In this document: positions 10,621-20,389 of the stretch, piece by piece
Layout of the letters: each line of letters starts with the position of its first letter
Position numbering within the stretch: the first letter of the stretch is position 1
DNA from: Symbiodinium natans
Lineage: Eukaryota > Sar > Dinophyceae > Suessiales > Symbiodiniaceae
Length of the DNA stretch: 64,000 nt
Direction: 5' to 3'
Assembly (NCBI GenBank): GCA_905221605.1
Contig: CAJNDS010002325.1
Coordinates: forward strand, 428,331 to 492,330
The notes under the pieces: generated by a model
The model's database searches: none
Told to the model about the DNA's origin: nothing
The model's input: the letters and a program-made list of their open reading frames with translations, nothing else
Position numbers and translations under genes: made by a program

Positions 10621-11078
10621 AGGTGGTGTCCAGAAGAGACACGGCGTGTCAAACCTGAGCTTCGCAGTGGAATGCACGGCAGAAAACTTGTCCTGAGAAG
10701 CCGCGTCCTGGGCACTGGTCTTGAGTCCCCCGAAGCCCGAAACTATCCGAAACTGCAGCCTACAATGCCCCAGGATGTCACGGCCTTTCGTTCCAGCCGA
10801 CTGCCACAAGCAAGCAGCTGTTACTCATTGCTCTAAGGATCCTTCTCTGGCGTTTTTACCAAGGGTGGGGACTTTCTGTTCGGAACCTAAAGGCCTGAAC
10901 CCCAAACCCTCAGCTGAAACCCCAAACCCCAAACCCAATGCCCTAAATCCTAGTTTAAAACCCCAAGGGTGTGTTCTCAAGTTCCAGTGAGGGCAGGGGC
11001 CAAAAGGGCTCACCCGCGAAATTGGCATGAAGACCCGACACGCCGCAGAAGTCTAGGGTTCAGCGGTCCCCAAGTTCT
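10621..11078. other. spacer with telomeric remnants
   Basis: Downstream of the 10.1 kb gene. Degenerate CCCCAAACCC remnants lie at about 10897-10970. No supportable gene. Confidence 0.4.
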
Positions 11079-11176
11079 AGGGGTTTAGGGTTCAGGGTTC
11101 AGGGTTCAGGGTTCAGGGTTTAGGGTTTAGGGTTTAGGGTTTAGGGTTTAGGGTGCAGGGTTTAAGGTTTAGGCTT
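11079..11176. repeat. internal telomeric array (TTTAGGG/TTCAGGG)
   Basis: About fourteen units, the left half as TTCAGGG and the right half as TTTAGGG. Confidence 0.95.
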
Positions 11177-11634
11177 TAGGCGTCAACACAACCCGAGCCG
11201 GAGCTGGATAGGGGACAATAGGGGCCATAGCGTCATGGACCGCTCTGCAAAGCTTGTATCTGCAAAGCAAGTAGTGATCGGTGCATAGGACAGTGGTCAA
11301 ATACAGATCCAAGGGTCCCTGTGTGGCAGCACCAGCAACCCACAAAATCACCCGCAGGTCGCCAACGCAGAGCATTGCACCCAGTTGCTGCGACGTCACG
11401 GCGCAGAGCAGCGCGCCCGGCCCTTGTCTCGCTTTAAGAACTCGAGGGAATCATGGGATGCTTTGCACGAGCCCTGATCCAACAGGCAGCTTCTGAACCA
11501 GATGGGCTTCTCAAGATGATGGCTTCCCTTGAGGCGTTGGTGCAAAGATGTATTTAACCAACGTAGATTGCCTGCGGCAGGATGTATGACGGTTTAAAGC
11601 GAGGTCGACCACGCAAAGCTTGCAGCATGTCGAG

Positions 11635-12100
11635 TCAAGAACTTGCATAAGAGTGCCAAGCAAGTTAGAAGCCTTCAACTCTAGGCCTAACGATCCAGCT
11701 CTTCAACCCCCGAAGCCCCGAAGCCCTCTGCAGGAGGGCTTGGCCACGGAAGTCCTGGGCCCACTCTTGGCCTTGCGCGGGACCTCCAGTGCCCTGGGAG
11801 GCTTGGGCGAGTCAGCTGTGTCGAAAAGCTTTGGGGTGGTTTGGGGCACCTAAAGGCTAAAAGGATTGGTGCCAGGTGCTTCAGGTAGGTGATCGTGAGT
11901 GTAGGCAGGCTGCTCTACATCCTTCATGTATTGACAATTCGCACTCCGTTCTCTTAGATGCAGTCAGAATGAGCACATGTTCAGAAAGGCGGCTCGTGGG
12001 CTCGGATGATGTTTTGCTTAAGTTTCTTGGAAAACTTGGTTGTGCTCAAGAGCATCATCTCTGGAAGCAAGATACGAGTAGCCAGCCAAACGTTCAGCAT
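11635..12100 (+). CDS. possible exons, product unknown
   Basis: Two adjacent plus-strand stretches read like protein: about 11644-11853 (including LATEVLGPLLALRGTSSALG) and about 11930-12100 (including VLLDAVRMSTCSERRLVG). Composition is GC-rich at third positions in the first. They may be exons of one gene that continues past the CCCTAAA array at 12108. No domain is recognised, and neighbouring frames are also partly open. Confidence 0.25.
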
Positions 12101-12107
12101 TTTGTCT

Positions 12108-12186
12108 TAAACCCTAAACCCCAAACCCCAGACCCTAACTCTAAACCCTGAACCTAAACCCCAAACCCTAAAACCCTAAACCCTCT
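12108..12186. repeat. internal telomeric array (CCCTAAA)
   Basis: About eleven degenerate CCCTAAA/CCCCAAA units, ending about 15 bp before a possible exon at 12201. Confidence 0.93.
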
Positions 12187-12200
12187 TCTGCGCTTCGCAG

Positions 12201-12516
12201 GCTTCCGACCGCCTCCTCAGGAAGCCATGGAGGTCACAAGAAGAGATTGCCATAGACTGCACTGCTATGGGGGTTCCGAAAATTTGGGGGTGCCCTTTTG
12301 GCGGGCGACTTTTAAAGGGGATTCGATTCTATTTGGGGCTATAAAAGGGGGTAGCCCTATTTTGGGAAATGCAACGTGTACTCGACCGTGTACTCGCTCA
12401 TGCTGTCCGACATCCAACATACCCCTTTCCTCACGTCCTTCTCTCACGGCAAGGCAGAGTTACAGGGAGTCTGTCTCGTGGGTTTGGTTTATGCCGGGAG
12501 CGTTTGATGAGAACTA
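12201..12516 (+). CDS. possible exon pair split by a short element
   Basis: After a CGCAG acceptor, 12201-12268 reads FRPPPQEAMEVTRRDCHRLH. A 102-bp element (12267-12368) follows. From 12369 a second protein-like frame (MQRVLDRVLAHAVRHPTYPF and beyond) stays open to 12527. Because the element is 102 bp, the upstream frame is also open right through it, so the joining frame is not certain. Product unknown. Confidence 0.3.
12267..12371. mobile_element. introner-like short element, family A copy 1
   Basis: About 102 bp with imperfect terminal inverted repeats (TTCCGAAAAT at the left, ATTTTGGGAAA at the right) and the family core AAGGGGATTC ... CTATTTGGGG. A 3-bp ATG occurs at both edges. Three related copies lie at about 13792, 39333 and 40166. 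Too short to encode a protein, so it would be non-autonomous. Confidence 0.65.
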
Positions 12517-12527
12517 GTATATACTAG

Positions 12528-13790
12528 CATGAATACGCTCCGTATGACTCATAAAAACCATGATACCATAGTGAACAACGTGACCAAAGAATCGATCTGC
12601 GAACTCATAAAAATGCGTTCAAAGTAAGCTCTGTTGCACCCCGCATAGTCGTGTTCTTCAACCCTATATGTTACTTGTCTTTGACAGATCGGAACAATTC
12701 GGAATGAGAAAGGGTAAAAAGCCGGATCATAGGAGAGCCCAAGATTAGGAAATGCTAGTAGATGTACTAGTATTCCCAAGCTTTGCGCTCACCTTGTAGA
12801 GGGCAATGTTCCACCCCCTCAAGGTGCAGGGATGCTTAAAAAGGACCATCCTAATCCTAACCCCCCTGCGAATGCAGATTGGTAGGCGATCCCTGTACAC
12901 TGTAGCGTTCTTATGTTGCAGTAACAGAGGGCCAGGTTATACCGTCCTCTTCGCGCATGTGGGCCGTCATGCAGAGCTTCCGTGGCTAGCACCTACATTC
13001 CTAAACGCAGTGGGCATGTTAGGTCGTGCTCTCCCCGTCGTGCTCTCCCCTAGGCTCCACGGCTTTTGGAACTGGTCGTGTACATCGCAGAGAACAAGCT
13101 TTCGTTTACTTTTGCATCGCTCCATGTGCCAAATCACGCTCTCGCCTCAGCCCCGTGCCCCTTCCACGGTCCAACTGGTGCTCCTGCCGACGTCCCACGT
13201 ACATGTTAGCACTTGAATAGCTGAATGTCGCGAAAACGTGGCAGGGCATGTACTTTCCGCCTCTCATGCTTTTGGATGGATGCTCTTCGTGCATCAGTTC
13301 AACACGTGCAGAACTGTCGTCGCTTTTGGGCCTGGAGTCGTCCGTCCGGCGCGCGAGCTGCTCGCGTCGAGTCGGAGCACAGTCACTTGCCCTTTGCACA
13401 TGCTCCTCACATCTCCTCACGAAGTGTTCCGTTGGGTCTACAAGCCTCGCCCGGAGTCGGTGCGTCTGAGCCGACGCTTGTCCTACAAGCGCAGTACGCC
13501 GAGGGCGTCCGGAGCGCTGATGCCCGGAAGGTAGACTTCTGCGTAGTGCAAGCAAAATATGCATTGGACATCCGAGGATACATTTTTTGGAGCTCCGTTG
13601 GGTCGAATGCGGCTTGTGCAGTACATGTATAGTACAAATCTATCGACTTTTGTGCAAAAATCGTTGTGCGCCGAGAATATTCTGAACTCCGGCGGCTGGA
13701 AGGTGGTACAAATGTCACTTGGAGGGGTGGTCTTCGGCAGTTCGGGGTCCACGCCGCGCGAGACAGTGATGTGTTGTCTGTTTCGTAGCT
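12528..13790. other. unassigned sequence with overlapping open frames
   Basis: Several open frames overlap on both strands (for example 12806-13216 and 13225-13632 plus, 13564-13106 minus). None shows a domain or clear splice structure. Transcription from either strand remains possible. Confidence 0.25.
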
Positions 13791-13791
13791 G

Positions 13792-13876
13792 GGAGTTCCG
13801 AAAATAGGGGCAGTCCCTTTCAAGGGGATTCTAGTCTATTTGGGGTATAAAGGGGTACCCCTATTTCAGGAAATGC
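13792..13876. mobile_element. introner-like short element, family A copy 2
   Basis: About 85 bp. The left end GTTCCGAAAATAGGGG and the reverse complement of the right end (TTTCCTGAAATAGGGG) form a clear inverted repeat. The core AAGGGGATTCTA ... CTATTTGGGGTATA matches the other copies. It sits directly left of a telomeric array. Confidence 0.7.
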
Positions 13877-13887
13877 CCAAGTTTCCC

Positions 13888-14027
13888 AACCCGAAACCCG
13901 AAACCCGAAACCCTAAACCCTAAACCCTAAACCCTAAACCCTAAACCCTAAACCCTAAACCCTAAACCCTAAACCCTAAACCCTAAACCCTAAACCCTAA
14001 ACCCTAAACCCTAAACCCTAAACCCTG
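13888..14027. repeat. internal telomeric array (CCCTAAA)
   Basis: About twenty units, the first few CCCGAAA. It is flanked by a 7-bp direct repeat AGTTTCC at 13880-13886 and 14028-14034, and is followed immediately by a coding-like island. Confidence 0.96.
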
Positions 14028-14030
14028 AGT

Positions 14031-14140
14031 TTCCTGACCCTGACAGACGGCACTGCTGCTCATCCGCTCGCTCCCGATGCCGGCATTGTCGCGGGCCCTC
14101 TTCAAGTCCCAGGCTCGGCGGTGACGTTTGGGGATGCTTG
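14031..14140 (+). CDS. exon island between telomeric arrays, product unknown
   Basis: This 110-bp island between a CCCTAAA array (left) and a TTTAGGG array (right) reads in one frame as a protein-like segment (LTLTDGTAAHPLAPDAG, then GSAVTFGDA) with GC-rich third positions. No family is recognised. Size and setting suit an internal exon whose introns are telomeric at both sides. An exon this short could be chance; several similar islands in the same arrangement make that less likely. Confidence 0.35.
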
Positions 14141-14142
14141 TG

Positions 14143-14323
14143 GTTTAGGGTTTAGGGTTTAGGGTTTAGGGTTTCGGGTTTCGGGTTTAGGGTTTAGGGT
14201 TTAGGGTTTAGGGTTTAGGGTTTAGGGTTTAGGGTTTAGGGTGTAGGGTGTAGGGTGTAGGGTGTAGGGTGTAGGGTGTAGGGTGTAGGGTTTAGGGTTT
14301 AGGGTTTAGGGTTTAGGGTTTAG
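14143..14323. repeat. internal telomeric array (TTTAGGG)
   Basis: About 25 units with a central TGTAGGG block (14240-14290). It is flanked by an exact 10-bp direct repeat of unique sequence, GGGGATGCTT, at 14130-14139 and 14325-14334. Confidence 0.97.
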
Positions 14324-14796
14324 TGGGGATGCTTTGGGGGTAGCCATCCTCAGGCCTAGGGAGCAGAGCCGAAGCCAGACATCCAGTGAGAATAAGTTGT
14401 CCACCGAATTGCCGAATGCTCGTGGCGACAGGACTCTAACAATGGCGTGGACTTCCTGAATGGTTTTCTGCACCTTGCCTTTGCAGGGAGTTCCAACTTG
14501 GGGATCGTTGGGGGCTCGCACTCTGTGGCTTTGCGAATTGTTTCTAAACTCTGCCCATCTCATGCAGTCCTTAGGCTCAGCTGATATTCTGATATGCTGG
14601 ACTGCTAGACTTACGTTTGCTCAAACCGCTTGGGAGACTCGGTGTGGCACACCTCGCCTGGCCAGGAGTTACCGAGGTCTAAACGCAAAAGCCCAGCAAC
14701 GATGCAAGCCCGAGAGCCCTTTGACCCACGAAGTGCTCTGGAAGAAGAGTGAAATGTCTGGTCCACCAAAAAATGGTCCAGATGTCCTGAACAAAC
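14324..14796. other. possible intron interior or minus-strand exon
   Basis: On the plus strand this would be intron interior between exon islands at 14.03 and 14.85 kb. The minus strand at about 14480-14330 reads protein-like (VQKTIQEVHAIVRVL, then NLFSLDVWLRLCSLGL). The two readings are alternatives and I cannot choose. Confidence 0.25.
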
Positions 14797-14842
14797 CCTA
14801 AACCCTGAACCCTGAACCCTAAACCCTAAACCCTAAACCCTA
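14797..14842. repeat. internal telomeric array (CCCTAAA)
   Basis: Six to seven CCCTAAA units just before a coding-like island. Confidence 0.93.
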
Positions 14843-14854
14843 AAAGCCCCTAAG

Positions 14855-14952
14855 CATCGCTTGTTCCCAAGAACCTGGCAGGAGCCGAGCCATCGAGGGT
14901 ACCTCAGGGGCAACCGCTGCCAGGAGCTGAGCAAGAGGAGTATGGAAAATTG
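14855..14952 (+). CDS. exon island, product unknown
   Basis: Plus-strand frame reading LVPKNLAGAEPSRVPQGQ and on to GAEQEEYGK, between two CCCTAAA arrays. No family recognised. Confidence 0.28.
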
Positions 14953-15002
14953 AACCCTAAACTCTAAACCCTAGACCCTAGGACCCTAGACCCTCTGAAC
15001 CC
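14953..15002. repeat. degenerate telomeric array (CCCTAAA/CCCTAGA)
   Basis: About seven degenerate units. Confidence 0.88.
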
Positions 15003-15840
15003 TTAAGTATGTGTTCTTGACACCTTCCTGGGAAACGGGCAGCACAGAACTTCGGGGTATTCGGAGTTCAAGGCGAACTTCACACGTGCGCAGACTTGCG
15101 GAACTTCTAAAGTTTGGATGTAGGTTCTGGCTGTCAGCTGGGAGGGTTTTGGGATGTACGGCCTGGCTGTGATAGCCCATGCTCCTCCATTTTGTTTAGC
15201 CACAGGTTGTCCATAAACAACAAGAGATCCCTAAACCCATATGTATTTGCATACCTCCAGGCACTCTACGGCCTGCGCATCGCGAGGGCCCTGAAGGCTG
15301 GATAGGGCGGCAAAAGCAGTTAGAAAAGCTACAGGGGGAGAAGGGAACGGGGAAGGGGGGGGGGGGGGAGGGTAGGGGCCGAGCGGGGGAGGAGGGGGGG
15401 GGGTAGAGGGAGTAAAGAGGGAGAGGCTTGCCTCACCTACCAGCAAGGTAGAGCAAGAGCCAGTACGTCCTCAGCAGGCAAAAAACAATGTTTTGGAAGG
15501 CTATAGGGAGGTGAAGCGGGGAGAGGGGGAGGCGGGGTGCCTGCTTTATGGCATTTGATGGGTTTTGGCTCCCCAAGGCGGATACTTCAGGAGAGGGCTT
15601 TGTTTCTGATGGTTCCAGGCGAGAGCTCTCGAAGAGCCGCGACTCCTAACCACGCTCTGTCGCCATGGCGTGCGGGTCTTAGCATCCTTGCGTTCAAGGC
15701 AAAGCACGACTGGAGCTGTTGTGAAGAGGGCACGCTTCCTGTGTAGGTACACCGCTGGGCAAAGCGCCTTGTCACCACCAGGGATCCACAACAGGCCGTC
15801 ACTATCGGTCACCTCAGCACCGCCAGACTAGAATTGGCGC
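15003..15840. other. unassigned, with G-rich low-complexity core
   Basis: Contains an extremely G-rich stretch at about 15345-15412 that could form G-quadruplexes. No supportable gene in the rest. Confidence 0.4.
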
Positions 15841-15959
15841 ACCCGTTCAAGCGCAGGCTGGGTGCTTTGGTCCAGCGCTGCAGGAGAAAGCCGTCCCAAA
15901 TGAGGACGTGTTCCTCTGTCACTTTTTTTGTTGCCATGTTGCCACTTGCATTCCACTGC

Positions 15960-16826
15960 CTGAGCTTTGTCATGGCAGCAGCTGTCCATGCATGGACAGG
16001 CACAGAGATGTTGCCGCAGATGTTTTTCCTGTGCTTGAGGATCTCCTGCGTGAAGCCACATCTCTCTGCGAAGAACTGGCAAGCGCGGCCCTAGGTAGGC
16101 AATCACAGAGGCCCTAGGTAGGCGTGCTGTCCACTGATCTGCCTCGGACTGTAGTCCTGACATGCGCAAGAAAGCTGAGGCCTTGCATCGGTTGGGCCAA
16201 TGATGAACCCACGATCTCTTTCAGGAGTGCTTGCGTGAAGTTGCTTCTCCGGACCAGTGAAGTAGTGTGCGCCGCTGAGAATCCGAGAAGGAAGCTCGAG
16301 TGTTGATGCTGCAATGTAGGCTGCATGTGTGCTTCTGCGGTCTTCGAAAAAGTCACGATCAAAGTTGCAGGAGTCGTCCGGCTGTTGGACCAAGCTAGCG
16401 CCGTTGGCAGCGATGCCCGGGCCATGAAGCAGGCCGCTGTCCTCGCTGCCCTCGCTCATTGCACGTTCACTGCTTCACTGGGGCCCCTTCGAAAACCTGT
16501 GTGCAGGCCTTTCAGGCTGTTCGAGACTTGCTGCGCGCGCCTTGGTGGTACGCAATCGAATCATCGAATCAGTCCAGTCGTGGTTCTGCACGCTATGCAC
16601 GAAGCGGTGCAGGTTCGAAGCTGGTTGCGACAAGTGCACGGCCTTTGAACTGGAATCTTCCAACTTTGCAGGCAGCATGGGGCTGCCTGGAAGAAATATA
16701 AGAGAGATGCGCCGAATTCCAAGCAGCAAGATGCTCAGCTTTGGGCAAAACGACACAACTGCCTGCAGGTCGGCTCTTGCGGCTGTTACAAGGCTTGCCC
16801 ATTGCTTGTGGCCACTGCGCAGATGA
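15960..16826 (+). CDS. probable multi-exon gene, product unknown
   Basis: Several plus-strand segments read like helical protein: about 15995-16095 (MDRHRDVAADVFPVLEDLL, then EATSLCEELASAAL), about 16325-16480 (EKVTIKVAGVVRLLDQAS, then ARAMKQAAVLAALAHCTF), and about 16488-16560 (CVQAFQAVRDLLRAPWWY). A fourth, at about 16575-16660, has a C-x2-C ... C-x2-C spacing (WFCTLCTKRC, then CDKC) that could bind zinc. They lie in different frames, as expected for exons. Splice joints are not resolved and no family is recognised. Confidence 0.4.
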
Positions 16827-16851
16827 GCGAGTGCTCTGAGCGAGTGTGGGT

Positions 16852-16913
16852 AACCCTAAGCCCTAAGCCCTAAGCCCTAAGCCCTAAGCCCTAAACCCTA
16901 ATCCTAATCCCTG
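16852..16913. repeat. degenerate telomeric array (CCCTAAG)
   Basis: About eight units, mostly the variant CCCTAAG. Confidence 0.9.
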
Positions 16914-17029
16914 CTAAGTCAACCGTCACCAAAGCTTAAGGAAGCACGCGCGCAGCTTTCGCAAAAATTCGAACATCCGAAAATCGGTTGGCCGTCCGTT
17001 TTCGCGAAAATTCGAAAACTCGAAAATTC

Positions 17030-17400
17030 AAAAACATCGAAATTTCCGTTTTGTTCGCGTCCGCACCAAGCGCAAATTCGAAGATTCAAGTTTTTCGTTT
17101 TTTCGCGTCCGCGCACCAAGCACAAATTCGAGAATTTCGAGATTTTTCGTATTTTTCGCACCCACGCGCCAAGCACAAATGCAAAGTATTCAAGTTTTAG
17201 TTTTTTCGCGTCCGCGTGCCAAGCACAAATTCGAAAATTCGAAAGCTTTCGTTGCCAAACATTTTTCGAAAGGATTGAGATTCTTTTGCGTCCGCGCGCC
17301 AAGCATGAATTCGAGAATTTTGAAAACAAAAATCGCGTCCACGCGCCAAGCACAAATTCGAAAATTTCGGAAATTTCGTTTTTTTTGGCCAGGGAAAACG
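17030..17400. repeat. minisatellite with CGCGCCAAGCACAAATTCGA core
   Basis: Six degenerate copies of a unit of about 50-60 bp (cores near 17060, 17110, 17165, 17212, 17292 and 17342). Each has a GC-rich head (CGTCCGCGCGCCAAGCAC) and an A/T-rich tail. The 170-codon minus-strand frame across it is a repeat artefact. Confidence 0.85.
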
Positions 17401-17436
17401 CGTACATTTTGGAGCCGCGTTTGGTTGACACATAAT

Positions 17437-17550
17437 CCCTGAACCCTAAACCCTACACTGGCCCTACACCCTAATCCCTGAAACCCTAAACCCTAAACCC
17501 TAAACCCTAAACCCTAAACCCTAAACCCTAAACCCTAAACCCTAAACCCT
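17437..17550. repeat. internal telomeric array (CCCTAAA)
   Basis: About fifteen units, degenerate at the left, ending directly at an exon island. Confidence 0.96.
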
Positions 17551-17574
17551 AAGTGCGCGAGGTGGCTCAGCACA

Positions 17575-17680
17575 GCTCCACAAAGACCGCTGGGGGATCT
17601 TTGAAGACATCTTTCAGCTCCGGGAGCCCAAGGCTTCCAAGGCCGGGGCTGATGCCTCTTGTGGGCCGTTTGTGCTTCTT
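17575..17680 (+). CDS. exon island between telomeric arrays, product unknown
   Basis: Between CCCTAAA (left) and TTTAGGG (right). One frame reads HKDRWGIFEDIFQLREP, then KASKAGADASCGPFVLL, before entering the array. No family recognised. Confidence 0.35.
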
Positions 17681-17780
17681 AGGGTTTAGGGTTTAGGGTT
17701 TAGGGTTTAGGGCTTAGGGTTTAGGGCTTAGGGCTTAGGGCTTAGGGTTTTAAACTTAGGGGTTAGGGTTTAGGGTGACT
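17681..17780. repeat. internal telomeric array (TTTAGGG)
   Basis: About thirteen TTTAGGG/CTTAGGG units starting right at the end of the island. Confidence 0.95.
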
Positions 17781-19189
17781 GGGCTTAGGTAGGCTAGGGC
17801 ATGCCGGGAGATCTTGTTGTTTACACCAGCCGGAGCCCCGGTTCAAGGCCTCAAGTCTTAAAGTCCCAGAGCCTACATGTCCCAAGCCCCGAAACCCTGG
17901 ACTCAGCGTCTGTCTAGGCCATGCAGTGCCTGCTGGAGGTGCCTTCTTTGGGGTCGTATAGGGGGTTTAAGCGGGTTTGGTAAGCCTGTCGGTGCTTCGC
18001 TTGGGGATGAGCGGTCGAAGGTTGTAGACGTGCTGAAGCCTCAAAGATGCAAGCTGACAGTCTTGAGGCACCCTGTTGAGTCACCCTGCTCCACGGAGAA
18101 GTCTGAGATATCTACCCTTCATGACAGGAGAAATTCCCCACTGAGCCGGGTTGCGTTGGCGTGTTTGCGTGTTCGGGTGCCTTTGTGTTTGTGTGTGTAC
18201 AACTCCATAAACCCCTCGCATCCGGAAGCTCCAAAATGTTGAACGGTGGAACACTTGAAGGGAACCAGAAGCACTCGTCAAGCACTGGGAGGCGCTGCAA
18301 TCCATGATCCGCACTGCCGAGTGCGCCTTGCCTTCATCGTCGGAAAGCTTTGGAGTTTGCTGCTGTAGGAACAACTTCTTGACGCTCGAACCTTGTAGAT
18401 CCTTTGCTTGCACGATGAACCCTTGAACTTATCCCCCTATACCCCAACTCATCAACCCCCCCCCCTCCCCCAATAAACCATGGACACGGAAGACCAGCGG
18501 CCCCCCCCATGAGAGGCTTCCCGACCTGGCGGTACAAGCGGGACCGAGGCTTGAAGGCCAGCTGCCTTCGCTGCCTCCAAATAAGGGCTACTTAGGAACA
18601 TAAGGGCTGCATAGGTAGGTAAGGTATATATGGGGGTTGTATAGGGGAGTCGATTGACAAAGTAGATCGAGCTAGAGAAAGGGGAACGTCCATCGAGCAT
18701 AGAGTCATGTGTGGGCATGGACCATTTTGGAAGGTCGCGGGCAGAAGGCAAGAAAGCAAAGAGGCAACTTAGGAACAAGACGCAGGTGACTCGCGTGGTT
18801 TTGGGGGGCCCACCACATCCCTCTTCAGAGCTGTGGGCTTCCGCTCGGTATCTTCTCTCAGGGAGCTTGGGCTCAGCATGCCCTTTTTTTCTGGGAACAG
18901 ACAGCTGATAAGAGATCAGGAGGAGAGCCTGCCATTGCGCTTCTGAATCTGCCGCCATCGATATTCCATGCTGTGCTTTTCCGATCGTCACTATCAGGCT
19001 GGGTGTGTTGGAATCTTTAAGAATCCGTCGGAGGCATCCTGGACATGCTGATAAATTGCCTGAGCTTTTGAGGCTTGAGCCACCTCTTGTAAACCGAGTG
19101 AAACCGTGCTCGGTTCTCTTTCTTGCAGGATCCTTAATAGCCTTTTCATGCCTTTGAACTCTTCGAAGCATGTGGGCTTTTAGCCTTCT
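17781..19189. other. unassigned, minus-strand open frame noted
   Basis: The minus strand is open from 19171 to 18452 (239 codons), the longest non-repetitive frame in this area. It has a hydrophobic stretch (VLFLSCLFAFLPSA) near its middle, but no domain. The neighbouring islands suggest the plus strand is the coding one. A poly-C tract lies at about 18457-18466. Confidence 0.25.
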
Positions 19190-19286
19190 GCCCCTAAACC
19201 CTAACCCCGAACCCCAAAAAACCTAAACCCTAAACCCTCAGCCCTCAACCCTAAACCCTGAACCCTAAGAAACCTAAACCCTAAAC
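19190..19286. repeat. degenerate telomeric array (CCCTAAA)
   Basis: About thirteen units with CCCTCAA, CCCCGAA and AAACCTA variants. Confidence 0.93.
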
Positions 19287-19288
19287 AA

Positions 19289-19396
19289 AAAAGACCTGGA
19301 GACGCAGGCACTCACCGAGCCGGTGCAGTTGCGCCTGGAGCACTGGCATCGCACCTCCAAGGTTCCACCTGGGGCAGGGCTGGGATGGGCAAGGGT
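19289..19396 (+). CDS. exon island between telomeric arrays, product unknown
   Basis: Reads DLETQALTEPVQLRLEHWH, then RTSKVPPGAGLGWA, in one frame between CCCTAAA (left) and TTAGGGTTTAGG (right). No family recognised. Confidence 0.38.
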
Positions 19397-20141
19397 TCTT
19401 AGGGTTTAGGAGTTCGGGTCTAGGGGTGCTGCGGCTCAGGGGTTTGCCAAAGCCAACTTAGTCAGTTCTCTAAGTTGTGGTGCTTGTTTTTGGTACCCTA
19501 AATAAGAGGGGCCGCCTTACGGACTTCAAAGGGGACCCTACTTTACAGAAGCGGGCACCTTTTAAATCCCAGCTCCCATCTCACAGCGCATCTTCAATCT
19601 TGAGTTCTAGTCATGGCACTAAACTCACCAAGCTGAACTTGAAAACCGAAGCCAGCAGCCCACCAGCCCACCTCATCAATAAAACCCCAGACCCAAAATC
19701 CCGCACTGTCTCATGCGCAGGAGCCTCCACACAGAAGCCGCGAAAGTCGGGACGTGGTGTCAGCCATTGGCTCAGAATCAGACCTTCAAGCCCTTGAATG
19801 TTGGGGCTTCGGGTAGTTTCGTTCACCGAGACGATCTTCAACGCAAGCCCGTCACAACACACAAGCCCCGCTATGAGCAGTGCCGTTGAGGTCATGGTGG
19901 AGCCCTTGGTTTCGCTGAGCGCCGGGTGCTGAATGCATTCGCAGCCGGCGGGACTTTAGGGGGCTCCCAAGGTGAATACCATGAGCCTCGCATGCAGAGC
20001 TTTGGTGCATCTCACCCAGGAGATCCTCCGCTACTTGCTGCGGGTCACTCCCATCGTGAGCGAAGAGTACCTCACGTTCTGCGGCTGCCTCAGCTTTCTT
20101 GGGGGGCTACGATGAACATGTATGAACATATTCTTCAAGGG
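19397..20141. other. short telomeric remnant and unassigned sequence
   Basis: A few TTTAGGG-like units at 19397-19420, then sequence open in overlapping frames on both strands (19477-19797 plus, 19895-19611 minus) without a recognised domain. Confidence 0.3.
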
Positions 20142-20176
20142 TCCTAAACCCTAAACCCCTAAACCCCTAAACCCCA
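20142..20176. repeat. short telomeric array (CCCTAAA/CCCCTAAA)
   Basis: Four to five units. Confidence 0.9.
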
Positions 20177-20313
20177 CATGTGTTTGCAAAGTGCAAAGAC
20201 ACTGCTCAGAGGGCAAAAAGATGATGGCTGAGGCCACAGTCTGGTGGGCTGCTCTCTTCGAGATGCCTCGGGCGAGGTGGTGAAGGCCGCTCCCATCATT
20301 CTGCACTCTCATT

Positions 20314-20378
20314 CTTTAGGGTTTAGGGTTTAGGGTCTAGGGTCTAGGGTTTAGGGTTTAGGGTTTAGGGTTTAGGGT
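20314..20378. repeat. internal telomeric array (TTTAGGG) with flanking duplication
   Basis: Nine units with TCTAGGG variants. An exact 11-bp direct repeat of unique sequence, TGCACTCTCAT, flanks it at 20302-20312 and 20379-20389. Confidence 0.96.
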
Positions 20379-20389
20379 TGCACTCTCAT

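Noticed and set aside
16919-17431. A 170-codon minus-strand frame
   Set aside because: Repeat translation of the 17.0-17.4 kb minisatellite.
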